Assembly (NCBI GenBank): GCA_963839725.1
Contig: CAWIWT010000034.1
Span: 1-64,000 of the forward strand
DNA: 64,000 nt
Origin: Kumtagia sp963839725
GTDB lineage: Bacteria > Pseudomonadota > Alphaproteobacteria > Rhizobiales > Rhizobiaceae
Direction: 5' to 3'
Positions 9,485 to 18,837 of the stretch are shown here, in pieces. The notes under the pieces are model-generated. The model saw only the letters and a program-made list of their open reading frames with translations. It ran no database searches and was not told the origin of the DNA. Position 1 is the first letter of the stretch. Each line of letters begins with the position of its first letter. Both the position numbers and the translations under genes were made by a program.

Positions 9485-10597
9485 GCGGTCGATGCTCCGG
9501 TCTCAGTGATCGCGATCTCACCCAGCGCGTCAGGAACGCGTCGTTCTCCTCGGGGGTGCCGGCGGTGACCCGCAGCCAGCCCGGCAGGCCGATGTCGCGG
9601 ACCAGGACACCCTGGTCGAGCAGCTCCTGCCAGGCCGCGTGCGCGTCCGCGAACCGGCCGAACAGCACGAAGTTCGCGTCGGATCGGCGACCTGGTAGCC
9701 GCTGGCCCGCAGCTCGGCGACCATCGCGGTCCCGCTCGGCCTTCAGCGGCTCGACGTCGCCGAGCAGCGCGTCGGTGTGCTCCAGCGCGGCCAGCGCGGT
9801 GGCCTGGGTGACGGCCGACAGGTGGTACGGCAGGCGGACCAGCTGGAGGGCGTCGACGACCGCGGGGTGGGCGGCCAGGTAGCCCAGGCGCGAGCCCGGC
9901 CGTGCCGAAGGCCTTGGACATCGTGCGGGAGACGACCAGCCTCGGCCGGCCCTCGAGCAGGGTCAGCACCGAGGGCGTGCCGGCGCGGGCGAACTCCACG
10001 TACGCCTCGTCGACGACGACGCATGCCGGCGGCCGCCTCGTACAGCGCGAGGACGGTCTCCGGCGTCGACGCGCGGTGCCGGTCGGGTTGTTGGGCAGGT
10101 GATGAAGACGACGTCGGGCGCGTGCTCGCGCGACCTGCGCGGCGGCCGCGCTCGGGTCGATCGTGAAGTCGGCGCCGCGCGGTGCCCGGAGATCCAGCCG
10201 GTGCCGGTGCCGCGGCGATGATCGGGTGCATCGAGTACGACGGCTCGAAGCCGATCGCGGTGCGGCCGGGTCCGCCGAAGGTCTGCAGCAGCTGCTGGAT
10301 GACCTCGTTGGAGCCGTTGGCCGCCCAGACTGCTCCGGCCCACCGTGACCGGTGGTGCGGGTGAGGTAGCCGGCGAGGTCGGTGCGCAGCGCGACCGCGT
10401 CGCGGTCCGGGTAGCGGTTGAGCCGCGGGCGGCCTCGGCCGACGCGCTCGGCGATGTCGGCGACCAGCTGCTCGGGCAGCGGGTACGGGTTCTCGTTGGT
10501 GTTCAGCCGTACGGGGACGTCGAGCTGGGGGGCGCCGTACGGGGTGCTTGCCGCGCAGCTCGTCGCGGAGCGGGAGATCGTCGATCGAGTCCGTCAC
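9481..10597 (-). CDS. hisC: Histidinol-phosphate aminotransferase, frameshifted
   Basis: PLP-dependent class I/II aminotransferase. It begins at a GTG with TDSIDDLPLRDELRGK. Pieces include NTNENPYPLPEQLVADIAER-like sequence, GSNEVIQQLLQTFGGPGRTA, GFEPSYSMHPII, a VVFIT..NPTG region, the PLP lysine motif VVSRTMSKAFGTAGL, and near the end LFGRFADAHAAWQELLDQGV. The GTG overlaps the hisD TGA and the stop overlaps the hisB ATG, a tightly coupled hisDCB order. At least five frame changes. Confidence 0.88.
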
Positions 10598-11909
10598 GTC
10601 GGCGCCTTCCAGCCGAAGCGCGCCTGACGGCGGCGCCGTGCGCGGGCAGGTCCTCGGCCTCGGCGAGCGCGCCACGTGGCCGGCGACCTCGGCGAGCGCG
10701 TCCGGGTCGTAGTCGACGACGTGGATGCCGCGCAGGAAGGACTGCACGGACAGGCCGCGAGGAGTGGCAGGCGCAGCCGCCGGTGGGCAGCACGTGGTTG
10801 GACCCGGCGCAGTAGTCGCCGAGCGAGACCGGCGCCAGGGCCGACGAAGATCGCGCCGGCGTTGCGGACCCGGGCGGCGACGGCGGCGGCGTCGGCGGTC
10901 TGGATCTCCAGGTGCTCGGCGCCGTAGGCGTCGACGACCCGCAGCCCGCTCGATGCCGTCGACCAGGACGATCGCCGGACTGCTTGCCGTCCAGCGCCGG
11001 CATGATCCGGTCGGAGTGCTTGGTGGCGGCGACCTGCGGCTCCAGCTCCGCTCGACGGCGTCGGCGAGCTCCGCGGAGTCGGTGACGAGCACGGCGGCGG
11101 CCATCGGGTCGTGCTCGGCCTGGCTGATCAGGTCGGCGGCGACGTGCACCGGGTCGGCCGTGTCGTCGGCGAGGATCGCGATCTCGGTCGGGCCGGCCTC
11201 GGAGTCGATGCCGATCCCGCCCGTGAAGCAGCCGCTTGGCGGCGGCGACCCAGATGTTGCCGGGGCCGGTGACCATGTCGACCGGCGGCGCACGTCCTCG
11301 GTCGCCGTACGCGAACATCGCGACGGCCTGGGCGCCGCCGACGGCGTAGACCTCGTCGACGCCGAGCAGCGCGCAGGCGGCGAGGATCGTCGGGTGCGGC
11401 AGGCCGCCGTGCTCCCGCTGCGGCGGGGAGGCGAGCGCGATGGACTCGACGCCCGCATCCTGGGCGGGCACGACGTTCATGACGACGCTGGAGGGGTAGC
11501 GGCGCCAGCCCGCCCGGGACGTACAGCCCGACGCGCTCGACCGGCACCCAGCTCTCGGTGACCGTGCCGCCGGGCACGACCTGGGTGGTGTGGTCGGTGC
11601 GGCGCTGGTCGCGGTGCACGATCCGGGCGCGGCGGATCGACTCCTCCAGGGCGGCCCGCAGCGCGGGTCGAGTCGGCGAGCGCCCGGTCCAGCGCGTCCT
11701 GCGAACAGCGAATTCGACGGAGTCCACGCCGTCGAGACGGCAGTGATCTCACGGACGGCCTGCGCGCCGCGGATGCGCACGTCCTCGCACAGCAGGCGGA
11801 CAGTGGCCATGACCGAGTCGATCGGTGGCGGCCCGGGCAGCAGTCCGGCGAGCTCGCGGGCCCCCGGCAACACGGATCCACGAAGGTCGATGCGGCGAGC
11901 ACTGGCCAC
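10594..11909 (-). CDS. hisD: Histidinol dehydrogenase, frameshifted
   Basis: Zn-dependent, NAD-linked four-electron oxidation of histidinol to histidine. Pieces: MASARRIDLRGSVL, VMNVVPAQDAGVESIALASP, VDEVYAVGGAQAVAMFAYGD, MVTGPGNIWVAAAKR, GPTEIAILADDTADPVHVAA, LISQAEHDPMAAAVLVT, HSDRIMPALDG, and the C-terminal ALAEAEDLPAHGAAVRARFG. All conserved blocks are in correct order over about 438 codons. First gene of the minus-strand his unit. Repeated frame changes. Confidence 0.9.
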
Positions 11910-11987
11910 CTCCGGCTGTTGCTGCGGCGAGTCTCCAGGGTAGCCAGCGCGCAGGCAGCCCTCGGATGGCCCCCGTAGGCTCGCGGG

Positions 11988-12806
11988 ATGGGCGAGCTGA
12001 TCCCGTTGTCCCGCTCGGGACGGCCCTGTTCCCCGGCGTGGTGCTGCCGCTGCAGATCTTCGAGCCGCGGTACCGCCGCCTGATGGTCGATCTGCTCGCC
12101 CTGCCCGATTCCGGAGACCAACGGTTTTTCGGCGTCGTCGCCATCCAGGACGGCTGGGAGGTCGAGCGGTCGCCCCCGCCGAGGCGCTCTACGACATCGC
12201 TGCACCGCCCGCGTCCAGGCCGTTTCCCCGCAGCCGAACGGCGGCCCGCATCGTCACCGTCGGCGGCGAGCGTTTCCGCTGCTCGAGCTCGTCGTCGGCA
12301 ACGATCCGCGTATGTGCAGGCCGAGGTCGAGTGGCTGGTCGAGGAGGAGCAGGCCGAGGAGGCCGCCAGCGACCACGACGGCGTCGTCGATCCATCCGGG
12401 CTCGTGGTGCCCAGCGTCGCGGCCGCCGGGTTCGACGACGTCGTCGCCTCCGTCGCGCGCGGGTCGATGAGCGTCCCTGCCCGCAACGTCCGCGGCCTGT
12501 TCACCTGCTACGTCGCCGAGGTCTCCGGGCTGACCGGCGGAGGCAACGACGACCCCGTGCCCGCCGTCGACACGGAGACCGGCGTGCTGCTCCACGCGTG
12601 ACCGGCGACCCGACGGCGCTGTCCACCTGGTGGCGTCGGCCGCCCTGCCACCACCAAGGACCGCCAGGCCCTGCTTGCCGAGTCGGCCACCCGCCGCCGC
12701 TTCGCCGCCGAGTCACCTGCTCCGGCGCGAGCTGACGCTGCTGCAGACCCTCGGCGCGGTGCCCGTGCCGCTGCGTCAGTTCGCCGCACCAATGACGGTC
12801 AACTAA
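11988..12806 (+). CDS. LON substrate-binding-domain protein, frameshifted
   Basis: Standalone Lon N-terminal (LON/PUA-like) domain, without the ATPase or protease. It shows LFPGVVLPLQIFEPRYRRLM, RFFGVVAIQDGWEV and GSMSVPARNVRGLFTCYVAE, with a C-terminal helical end RRELTLLQTLGAVPVPLRQF. Length is about 272 residues. Diverges from hisD, with about 78 bp between them. The family is thought to bind substrates or partners; exact role unknown. Confidence 0.78.
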
Positions 12807-13163
12807 GGAAGCCGCCCGGGGCGGGCACGTCCAAGAGCGGCCGGTCGTCGCTGTCGACCTCCGGCGCCGGCTCCGCGGCCGGGTCCCCGTCGGCTCCAGC
12901 GTCGGGTCGAGGTCGTCGGGGTGCACGGTGATAACCGGCGCGAGGTAGGCCAGCAGCGCCGCAACGGCGCGAGCGCCAGGGCCAGCGGCGAGCCGAGGGC
13001 CAGCCGCGTCGTCACAACGGTGCCGACGTCGGCGAGCTCGCCTCGGTCGGGCCAGCACCGAGTGCCTCCCCGAGCTGCAGGCGACCACCGCCGCGGCGAC
13101 ACACCGACCGCGAGGGCCAGCACCGTGGCGACTCCCCCGCGGCGGCGCGATCGCCGCTCAAGC
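12799..13163 (-). CDS. Actinobacterial membrane protein, 5' end lost at the junction
   Basis: Reading leftward from the junction: LERRSRRRGGVATVLALAVG, then across a frame change ALGSPLALALAPLAALLAYL and APVITVHPDDLDP, ending in an acidic Pro-rich tail, PAPEVDSDDRPLLDVPAPGG. Two hydrophobic segments with a basic N-terminus suggest a small integral membrane protein. The authentic start is not present because sequence upstream of about 13160 belongs to a different genome. Its stop overlaps the end of the LON gene. Confidence 0.55.
13158..13163. other. Probable chimeric junction (HindIII site AAGCTT)
   Basis: Left of here the sequence is GC-rich, actinobacterial and dense in frameshifts; right of here it is alphaproteobacterial mobile DNA. 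One open frame crosses the join, fusing a CxxC phage-like protein to an actinobacterial membrane protein. The exact base is uncertain by some tens of bp; the AAGCTT is the natural candidate for a ligation junction but may be coincidental. Confidence 0.5.
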
Positions 13164-13315
13164 TTGTCCGCCTTGCGGCGCTTGGCAGCGTAAGCAGCGC
13201 CCGCTGCACGCTTCCGGGCGCGCGCCTCTTCGGAAGTTCCGAAGTGACCGCCGACGCATTTCCCAGGGCAGGTTTTGCAGTTGGCAAAGGTCTCGCCGCG
13301 ATACGCTATGCCCAT
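13164..13315 (-). CDS. Small CxxC phage-like protein, C-terminus lost at the junction
   Basis: Starts MGIAYRGETFANCKTCPGKC followed by VGGHFGTSEEARARKRAAGA. The CxxCxxxC pattern suggests a zinc-binding knuckle at the N-terminus, then a basic Ala-rich helix. Its ATG overlaps the stop of the upstream gene (TGATG), consistent with a phage-type overlapping operon. About 50 codons survive before the join. Function unknown. Confidence 0.5.
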
Positions 13316-13656
13316 CAGTGGACCACCCGGAACGGGGCGCGGGCTGGAAAAGGAAGGTCGCTGGTGGCGAGGCAATACAAAAGCCAGCGCGGAAACCACG
13401 TTTCGCCGGTGCCGGGGGAAATGGCAACTTTGACCTTGTCGCGCCGCTTTTCCAGCACCAAAGCGGAAAACCCGCTGCCGCCCAGACAAATGTCGCGCTG
13501 TTCGATAGGCGGCGGCTCGTACGCCACCCCCTGCATGATGCAAAATTCCAAGGCATCGCCCGACTGGGCTACGCTAACGCAAAGCACGCCATCCGGGTCT
13601 TGCGTCTTATGAACATGAACCCATTCGTGAAGCTCGATGTCGTCCCATGTTTTCAT
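13315..13656 (-). CDS. Hypothetical mobile-element protein, 113 aa
   Basis: Begins MKTWDDIELHEWVHVHKTQD, with internal GVLCVSVAQSGDALEFCIMQ. No recognisable domain. Translationally coupled at both ends: its ATG overlaps the upstream stop (ATGA) and its stop overlaps the next ATG. Intact. Likely cargo or structural gene of the integrated element. Confidence 0.6.
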   Translation of the reverse strand: MKTWDDIELHEWVHVHKTQDPDGVLCVSVAQSGDALEFCIMQGVAYEPPPIEQRDICLGGSGFSALVLEKRRDKVKVAISPGTGETWFPRWLLYCLATSDLPFPARAPFRVVH

Positions 13657-14283
13657 CGGATACCTGCCTCTTGTTCGGCGCGCTTGCGCTGTTCCATGCG
13701 GAAGTTCACCGCCTTCACGCTTTCGTCGTACTTGGCCCAGGGCCGGTTGTAGAGGGCAATGTGCTCGGCATCGGTAAGGTTCGCTGCCGGTTCGTTGATG
13801 AAGGTTCGCTTATGGGTCATGCCGTTCACCAGCAGCGGTTTTCCTTCCGCTTTGGCTTCGGCAATGCGCCGCTGGATTTCGGCCAGAAAAAGCTTGGTCA
13901 GCCCTTCCGGGTCGAGCCCAGACGCAGGCGCGGGAAGTCGGGGCGTTGCCGGTCGGGGTATTCGTCGGCGCGGATGGCGCGAACTTCTTTCGCTGGGCGA
14001 AGGCGCGGGATTGAAGACTGGCTGACCGGCCCCAGCCGACCTTGCCGCGCGTAGCCTGAAGCGCCAGCAGGTTCATCCGGGTGGAATAGTCCGGCTCTTC
14101 CAGCTTGAAGCATAGTAACTCGAGCCGGTCGGCAAACTGGTCCTTGGTCATCGAGGAAGGGATGCGAAGTTGCGCTTCGCAGACGGCAACCATATCGGCT
14201 TCGGAAGGGGTAGCCACGACCACCGACTCCGCAACGGTAGCCTCGGTCTGCGCGAAGTTTGCGTCCAGATCAGGGTCGCTCAA
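13653..14283 (-). CDS. Hypothetical mobile-element protein, frameshifted
   Basis: N-terminal part: MSDPDLDANFAQTEATVAES, then SSMTKDQFADRLELLCFKLE. After two frame changes around 13.9-14.04 kb it continues as PRLRPAKEVRAIRADEYPDR and ends EGKPLLVNGMTHKRTFINEP through NFRMEQRKRAEQEAGIR. Joined, it gives about 210 residues. No catalytic motif recognised. Overlaps the preceding and following genes by ATGA. Confidence 0.5.
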
Positions 14284-14906
14284 GCGGAAGCCCCTTCCAG
14301 AAGCGCTTCAAGCTCGGCCTCGGTCATCGAACTGATGCCCTTGGTTCGGGCGTGAAGGTCGAAGGCGCGCAGTTGCAGGATTTCCTTGCGCGAAAGACCT
14401 TCGAAGGGGTTCGCCGGGGGCGCATAGGGTTCTTCGGCTTCGATGGTGGGGGTGATATCCCTTGCCACCCGGTCTAGGCCAAGCAGCCTAAGCGTGCGGG
14501 CAAGGTTGCCGGTCATGCGCGTATAAAGATCGAGGCTCTTGTCGCCCAGCTTGGTATCCGGCTGGGCCAGCTTGGCTTCGGTCGCCTCGCACTGGATTGA
14601 AAGCGTCGCGGCGCGCCGTATCAACGCCTTCTGCATTTCGCTTAGGCGTTCGGCCCCGCCAAGGTCGGAAGCCATCGCCGACATGATATCCTTGAAGCGT
14701 CGCGCGTATTCGCTCTGATGGTTTACGCCGCCCAGGAACGCCTTCGTTCCGTTGGTTACGGCGCTGCGCTGCGCCGCTTCTGAAGGTTTGGTGAAGGCGG
14801 GGCGAAGGGTGGGCGACATGGGGGCGAAGGGATACCGTTTCGGGGCTTGAATATATTCCTTTACCGTCCTGGGCGTTAGGTCAGCAAGCGTTGATTTTCC
14901 TCGCAA
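14280..14906 (-). CDS. Conserved rhizobial mobile-element protein, terminase-small-subunit-like
   Basis: 208 residues, intact. The core EYARRFKDIMSAMASDLGGA..LSEMQKALIRRAATLSIQCE resembles a conserved protein found in many Hyphomicrobiales prophages and islands (RRxRDL...DLGGxxxLSEAExxLxRRAAxLxxELE). That family is often placed next to or called terminase small subunit-like; here this is a resemblance only. Rich in helix-forming residues. It begins 18 bp from a 14-bp repeat that matches the integrase-side attachment core. Confidence 0.55.
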   Translation of the reverse strand: MRGKSTLADLTPRTVKEYIQAPKRYPFAPMSPTLRPAFTKPSEAAQRSAVTNGTKAFLGGVNHQSEYARRFKDIMSAMASDLGGAERLSEMQKALIRRAATLSIQCEATEAKLAQPDTKLGDKSLDLYTRMTGNLARTLRLLGLDRVARDITPTIEAEEPYAPPANPFEGLSRKEILQLRAFDLHARTKGISSMTEAELEALLEGASA

Positions 14907-15420
14907 GCACTCGCAACATGGCCCAATGATTTCAAGGGTTTAGCGGGCAGTAAAAGATCATCAGTCTGTTGCCAAAGCCCTGAGTTCCGCGCCGAAGCGC
15001 CGGGGTCGCAGGTTTTTATCCCCAGATTTCGTAGTCGTTGCCTGCGGAAACCTAAGTTGTCGAGGGTTTTCGAACTTTCCCACACAAGGCCACACAAGCG
15101 CGTTCGGCGAACGGGTGGCCCCGATTACCAGCGAACCCCCTCTCGCGCGTTGTGCCCCCCGCCGTGGCTTGCTGTGCCGGCAGAGGAATTGAAATGGTTG
15201 CCGCCAGTGGCGCGCCGCGCCGAAAATTGAAAATTTTCTTTGTCTTCCAGCTTAAGAAACGCGCCAAGGGAAAGGAGCTTACCGAACTCGCGCACCCCGC
15301 CTTTTACCCCCCACCCCTTAAGGGGGGGGTAAGGTGGTGCGCTGGGTGCGGCCTTTCCCTTTTCGCGGGGTGCAGTGCGCACCCCTTGCGCACCCCCGGT
15401 GCGGTAGGTGCGCACTGGGG
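14907..15420. other. Non-coding 514 bp with G/C-run hairpins
   Basis: No gene supported. It holds the left copy of the 14-bp repeat and, near 15.31 kb, a TACCCCCCACCCCTTAAGGGG-type inverted repeat of runs that can fold strongly and may terminate transcription. A second cluster of GTGCGCACC-type repeats follows at about 15.37-15.42 kb, just beyond the primase-helicase stop. Could be a replication or transfer origin of the element (speculative). Confidence 0.4.
14924..14937 (+). repeat. Direct repeat, left copy (putative att core)
   Basis: CAATGATTTCAAGG, identical over 14 bp to the sequence at the integrase/ubiE boundary. Flanks differ on both sides, as expected for a recombination core. If both are att sites they would delimit a 5.9-kb unit carrying the primase-helicase, HTH gene and integrase. 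Confidence 0.5.
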
Positions 15421-17500
15421 TCAAAAGGGAGGGTGCAACTCCGGTTTTCCCGCTTCGGAAAGGACCAGAAACGGCACCTCGCGCTTGGCTTTTGGGTCTT
15501 TGATCTTGATAACTTCAACCATCTTCTCCTCGATCAGCGCCTCAATCACTTTTGTGGCTTGCTTGTTCGCCTCTGGGGTAAGCTCGCCGCCTTGGCTTCG
15601 GTCCAAGTTCAGCGCGTCGGCGATGTAGTAGCCCGCCCATTCTTTCGTCTGGTCCGATTTCTTCGGCGGCGGCTCGGCGGCGAAGATTGCCAGCAGCACT
15701 TGCTTTTTCTCCTGCGGATAAAGTTCCTTCACAACCTTCGGCGGCGGCTCCCAGAGAACCGGAACTCCGACAAAATCCGGGTCATGTTCATAGTTGCCGT
15801 TGCCGACCGAAGCGCCTTCCAGCTTGAACCAGAGCTTTTTGTCGGAAGGCAGCACAAGGTTGGCTTTCGCGTTGCACTGATAAACGTACAGCCGCCGTTC
15901 GTCTGGGTCGATGCCCCAGCCTTCCGCTTCGGTTTCCGACATAACGTCAAGGATGCGGGCGCTGCGGGCGGCGTTTACGAAAGCCGAAGCCCCCCGGATG
16001 GACTCGACATTTTGTTCCGCGCCGTTGACCTTGCGCGTATGGTGGACAAGCTCGATGGCGCAGTTCGCTTCCGAAGCCAGCCGCCCCAGTTCCTTCATTA
16101 CCGCGTCGACGTGGGTGTTGCTGTTTTCGTCAAGGCCGTGAAGGCCGATGAACGGGTCGAAGACAATGACATCGATTTTATGCGCTTTCACCCAGTCGCG
16201 GAGTTCGTTGACCAGCTTGGTCCAGACGCGGATGTCGCCCGCCTTCAGTTCCGCGATCTTGATCGACCCGTTATGGCCGGAATGGACGATGATCTTCCTG
16301 CCAAGCGCATTTAGGTCCAGCGGGACGGTCGGGTACTGGGGATAACCATCTTCCCAATAGTAGGGATGCGGCTTCGGGGGGTTTCCCCAATAATAAACCG
16401 GCGCGCCCTCGCTCTCATCGTATTGCTGGAAGTGCCCAGCCGTTCCTACGAACTTTCGCTGGATATGCGCGCGGTCATCTTCCAGATTGACATAAAGAAT
16501 GTTCAGCGGGCGCTCGGTCATCGGGTGCGGGCGGTCGCCGCCGTGCAGCCATTGCCCGGAAGCCATCGCGATACAATCGACCGTGACCAGCGCGGATTTC
16601 GCCGTTCCTCCGGGGGCAACGGTTACGGAAACAAAGCCGCGAATGTAATGATGGCCGTATAGGTAGTCGATGCGGGGGATTTCGGTCGCCTTCGGCCACG
16701 GGGACAGATCGAACTTCGGCAGCGTCGGAACCTTCTCCTCTTCCTTCGGCGTTCCCTGCGGCTTTTTCAGAACTTGCCGGGTGATCCGGTCGACAACCCG
16801 GTCGGATAGCGGCGGGTGGCAGTGCGATTGATTGATTTCGCTGATGCTGCGCGTGACTTTTTCGTCGTTCTTACCTAAGCCGCGAAGCGAACAGCCGTAT
16901 TTATAGAGTCCCCGGTCGCGGCCATTGTAGCGCCCGCCGCTTTCTGGAAAACCTTCCTCGGGAAGGCCGGTCCACTTCTCCGACTCGCCTTCCGGCTCGG
17001 AGTGATAGGTAACGTGACTTTTAGGTCTTCGAAGATCATCCGTTGCCGGGTGGCGTACGCTTCGAACTCGGCCAGCGGCAACTCGCGGCCATCGTCGGCA
17101 TAGGCAACGCGCCGCTGGCTGTAGCTTGGGTCATCGGCGTTGAACTGGTCGGCGTTGAAGTATGGCATATTGAGCCAGTTGCCGATGCGGTCGCCATCCG
17201 TTTCGGCTTCCGGGTCGATCTTGTCCTGCTTCGGAAATATCTCACAGCCGCCATAGCCGAGGGCATCAGCGATTTCGGCCAGCTTCCGGCGAAGCGCCGT
17301 CGCCAGAACCGGCTCCTTGAAAAAGAATGTGGCGTGCGCGCCATCCGACTTCGAGCGAAGGACGACCGCGTTCGTTATTCCAATATCGTGAAGGTCGGCG
17401 ATTAGGCCGGGTTTGCTGATACCTTTGATGTCAAGATCCAGCGAACCCCATTTGGCGAAACCGGCTTCGTTGACCGCGATAATGCCGAGTTCGACCATGC

Positions 17501-18157
17501 CTAGATCGGGATGAGATTAGGTTGGGTATATCCGGCATTTCTGAAGTAGTTTGAGCATTCGGCGGTGCTGATGTCGCGCAGGATATCGCCCAGTGCGCGG
17601 CAGACGGTCTCGACGGAGCGTTGCGCGGCGTCTCGGAGCCAATGCTTGATCTTGGCGAAGAGCTGTTCGATGGGGTTCAGGTCGGGCGAGTATTTGGGCA
17701 GGAAGAAGAGCCTCGCGCCAGCGGCGCGTATGGAGCGTCGAACGGCCTTGCCCTTGTGCGAGCCGAGGTTGTCCATGACGACGATGTCACCAGGCTTGAG
17801 TGTCGGGACCAGAACGTCGTCGACATAGAGCTGGAAGCGCTCGCCGTTGATGGGACAGTCGAGAAGCCATGGCGCATCGACACGATCGTGCCTGAGTGCG
17901 GCCACGAGGGTCATGGTCTGCCAATGGCCGTGGGGCGCCTCGCCGGGAAGCTGCTCACCGATGGGCGCCCAGCCGAAGAGCGGCGTCATATTCGTCTTGG
18001 TCCATGTCTCGTCAATGAAGATCAGGCGCGAAGGGTCGATCAGATCGCGATACTTCATCCACTGATCGCGTCGACGCGCGACATCGGGCCGTTTGCGCTC
18101 GGCCGCGACCAGCGTCTTTTTTTGTAAGACAGTTTCTCCTCGTGGACGAACGCCCAT
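17501..18157 (-). CDS. IS630 transposase, catalytic frame (orfB)
   Basis: Carries the DDE triad: FIDETWTKTNM, IVVMDNLGSHKG, and YSPDLNPIEQLFAKIKHWL. It is probably made by frameshifting from orfA at the A7 run; an isolated start is also possible. Its stop codon TAG uses the duplicated TA of the CTAG target, so the end of the protein depends on the insertion site. Confidence 0.85.
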   Translation of the reverse strand: MGVRPRGETVLQKKTLVAAERKRPDVARRRDQWMKYRDLIDPSRLIFIDETWTKTNMTPLFGWAPIGEQLPGEAPHGHWQTMTLVAALRHDRVDAPWLLDCPINGERFQLYVDDVLVPTLKPGDIVVMDNLGSHKGKAVRRSIRAAGARLFFLPKYSPDLNPIEQLFAKIKHWLRDAAQRSVETVCRALGDILRDISTAECSNYFRNAGYTQPNLIPI

Positions 18158-18552
18158 ACCGACCGATAGTCCACCTTCAACCCGCGTCCAGCCAATTCGG
18201 CCACCAGGCCGCGCAAGGTGAAGGCCGAGGCGCGGCAGCGTTCCACCAGCCAGTCGCGATGCCTGCCCGAGATCGCACGCGGCTTGTAGCCGCCGATCTT
18301 GCCGGGGCTGAAGCTGCCGGTCTCTTTAAAGCGCGCAACCCAACGGATCACCGTGCTGATCCCAAGATCATAGCGCTCAGCCGCCTGCCGCCGCGACAGC
18401 CCATTTTCAATCACACTGCTGACAACGCGCCCACGAAGATCGTCCGAATAGGGTTTGCTCATCCATGCCAGCCTCCAACACCAGCCAGCATCTTGAATCA
18501 GATTTGCAGACCAATAGGTATTCTAGCGATTTAATCAAATCTCATCCCGCTC
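17504..18552 (-). mobile_element. IS630-family insertion sequence, 1049 bp
   Basis: Terminal inverted repeats start GATCGGGATGAGATT at one end and GAGCGGGATGAGATT (reverse complement) at the other. The element is flanked by TA on both sides (17502-17503 and 18553-18554), the usual IS630/mariner target duplication, within CTAG. Removing the IS and one TA restores an open frame through the primase gene (KHIL-GMVEL). Contains two overlapping transposase frames. Inserted in a gene of the integrated element, so it arrived later. Confidence 0.9.
18055..18462 (-). CDS. IS630 transposase, upstream frame (orfA)
   Basis: MSKPYSDDLRGRVVSSVIEN and GLSRRQAAERYDLGISTVIR form the helix-turn-helix DNA-binding part typical of IS630 proteins, followed by a linker ending EEKLSYKK. 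At an A7 run on the coding strand (18117-18123) the reading can slip into the catalytic frame. On its own it would give a DNA-binding protein with no catalytic domain. Confidence 0.85.
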   Translation of the reverse strand: MSKPYSDDLRGRVVSSVIENGLSRRQAAERYDLGISTVIRWVARFKETGSFSPGKIGGYKPRAISGRHRDWLVERCRASAFTLRGLVAELAGRGLKVDYRSVWAFVHEEKLSYKKRRWSRPSANGPMSRVDAISG

Positions 18553-18837
18553 TAGAATATGCTTGTCCCAGACGGTTCGCGTCAACTCAGCCGTTAGCTT
18601 GGCCGTTACGGTGATTGCCTTCCCCTCGACCTTCCCGGTCTTAGGATTAACTTCCTTCGGCGTGAATTGCCCGAACGCGTGGTCGCCGCCTTCGAACAGC
18701 TCGGAAATAGGTTTAGTCTGATCGTCGGAATAGTAGTCAATAGGTAAGCCCGCCTTTACAAATTCGGCGGAAGGACTACATGCGGACGCCTTACGTGCCC
18801 ACAAGTAGTTCGTCCCGGATTGCTTTGAAAATAGAGA

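Larger units (their letters stand above)
15421..18820 (-). pseudogene. AEP-type primase-polymerase/helicase, split by an IS630 insertion and one frameshift
   Basis: Reassembled across the IS, the N-terminal part (GGDHAFGQFTPKEV ... TRTVWDKHIL) joins GMVELGIIAVNEAGFAKWGS. The catalytic DLD is in WGSLDLDIKG, the sxH-like motif is SDGAHATFFF, and EIFPKQ and GNWLNMPYF follow, a pattern of archaeo-eukaryotic primases of the TOTE/mobile-element type. A frame change at about 17.0 kb leads into a PriCT-like segment (YKYGCSLRGLGKNDEKVTRS ... SHCHPPLSD). A RecA/RepA-like ATPase follows with Walker A APGGTAKSAL, NILYVNLEDD, IDVIVFDPFIGLHGLDEN (Walker B) and CAIELVHHTRK. About 780 residues in total. The start codon is not clear (TTG near 18815 possible). 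Presumed replication protein of the element. Confidence 0.72.

Noticed and set aside
9743..11458. A 571-codon minus-strand open frame across hisC-hisD
   Set aside because: A patchwork created by frame changes in hisD and hisC; conserved motifs switch frames within it.
13158..13163. HindIII site as proof of a cloning chimera
   Set aside because: Other AAGCTT sites occur (for example near 20.03, 36.48 and 61.74 kb), so the site alone proves nothing; kept only as a candidate join point.
14900..14960. tRNA or tmRNA 3' end at the left repeat
   Set aside because: No cloverleaf or CCA-type end could be folded around CAATGATTTCAAGG; the right copy lies in ubiE, not in an RNA gene.
15152..16314. Plus-strand frames of 158 and 326 codons
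   Set aside because: Antisense to the helicase part of the primase-helicase, whose Walker motifs are clear.
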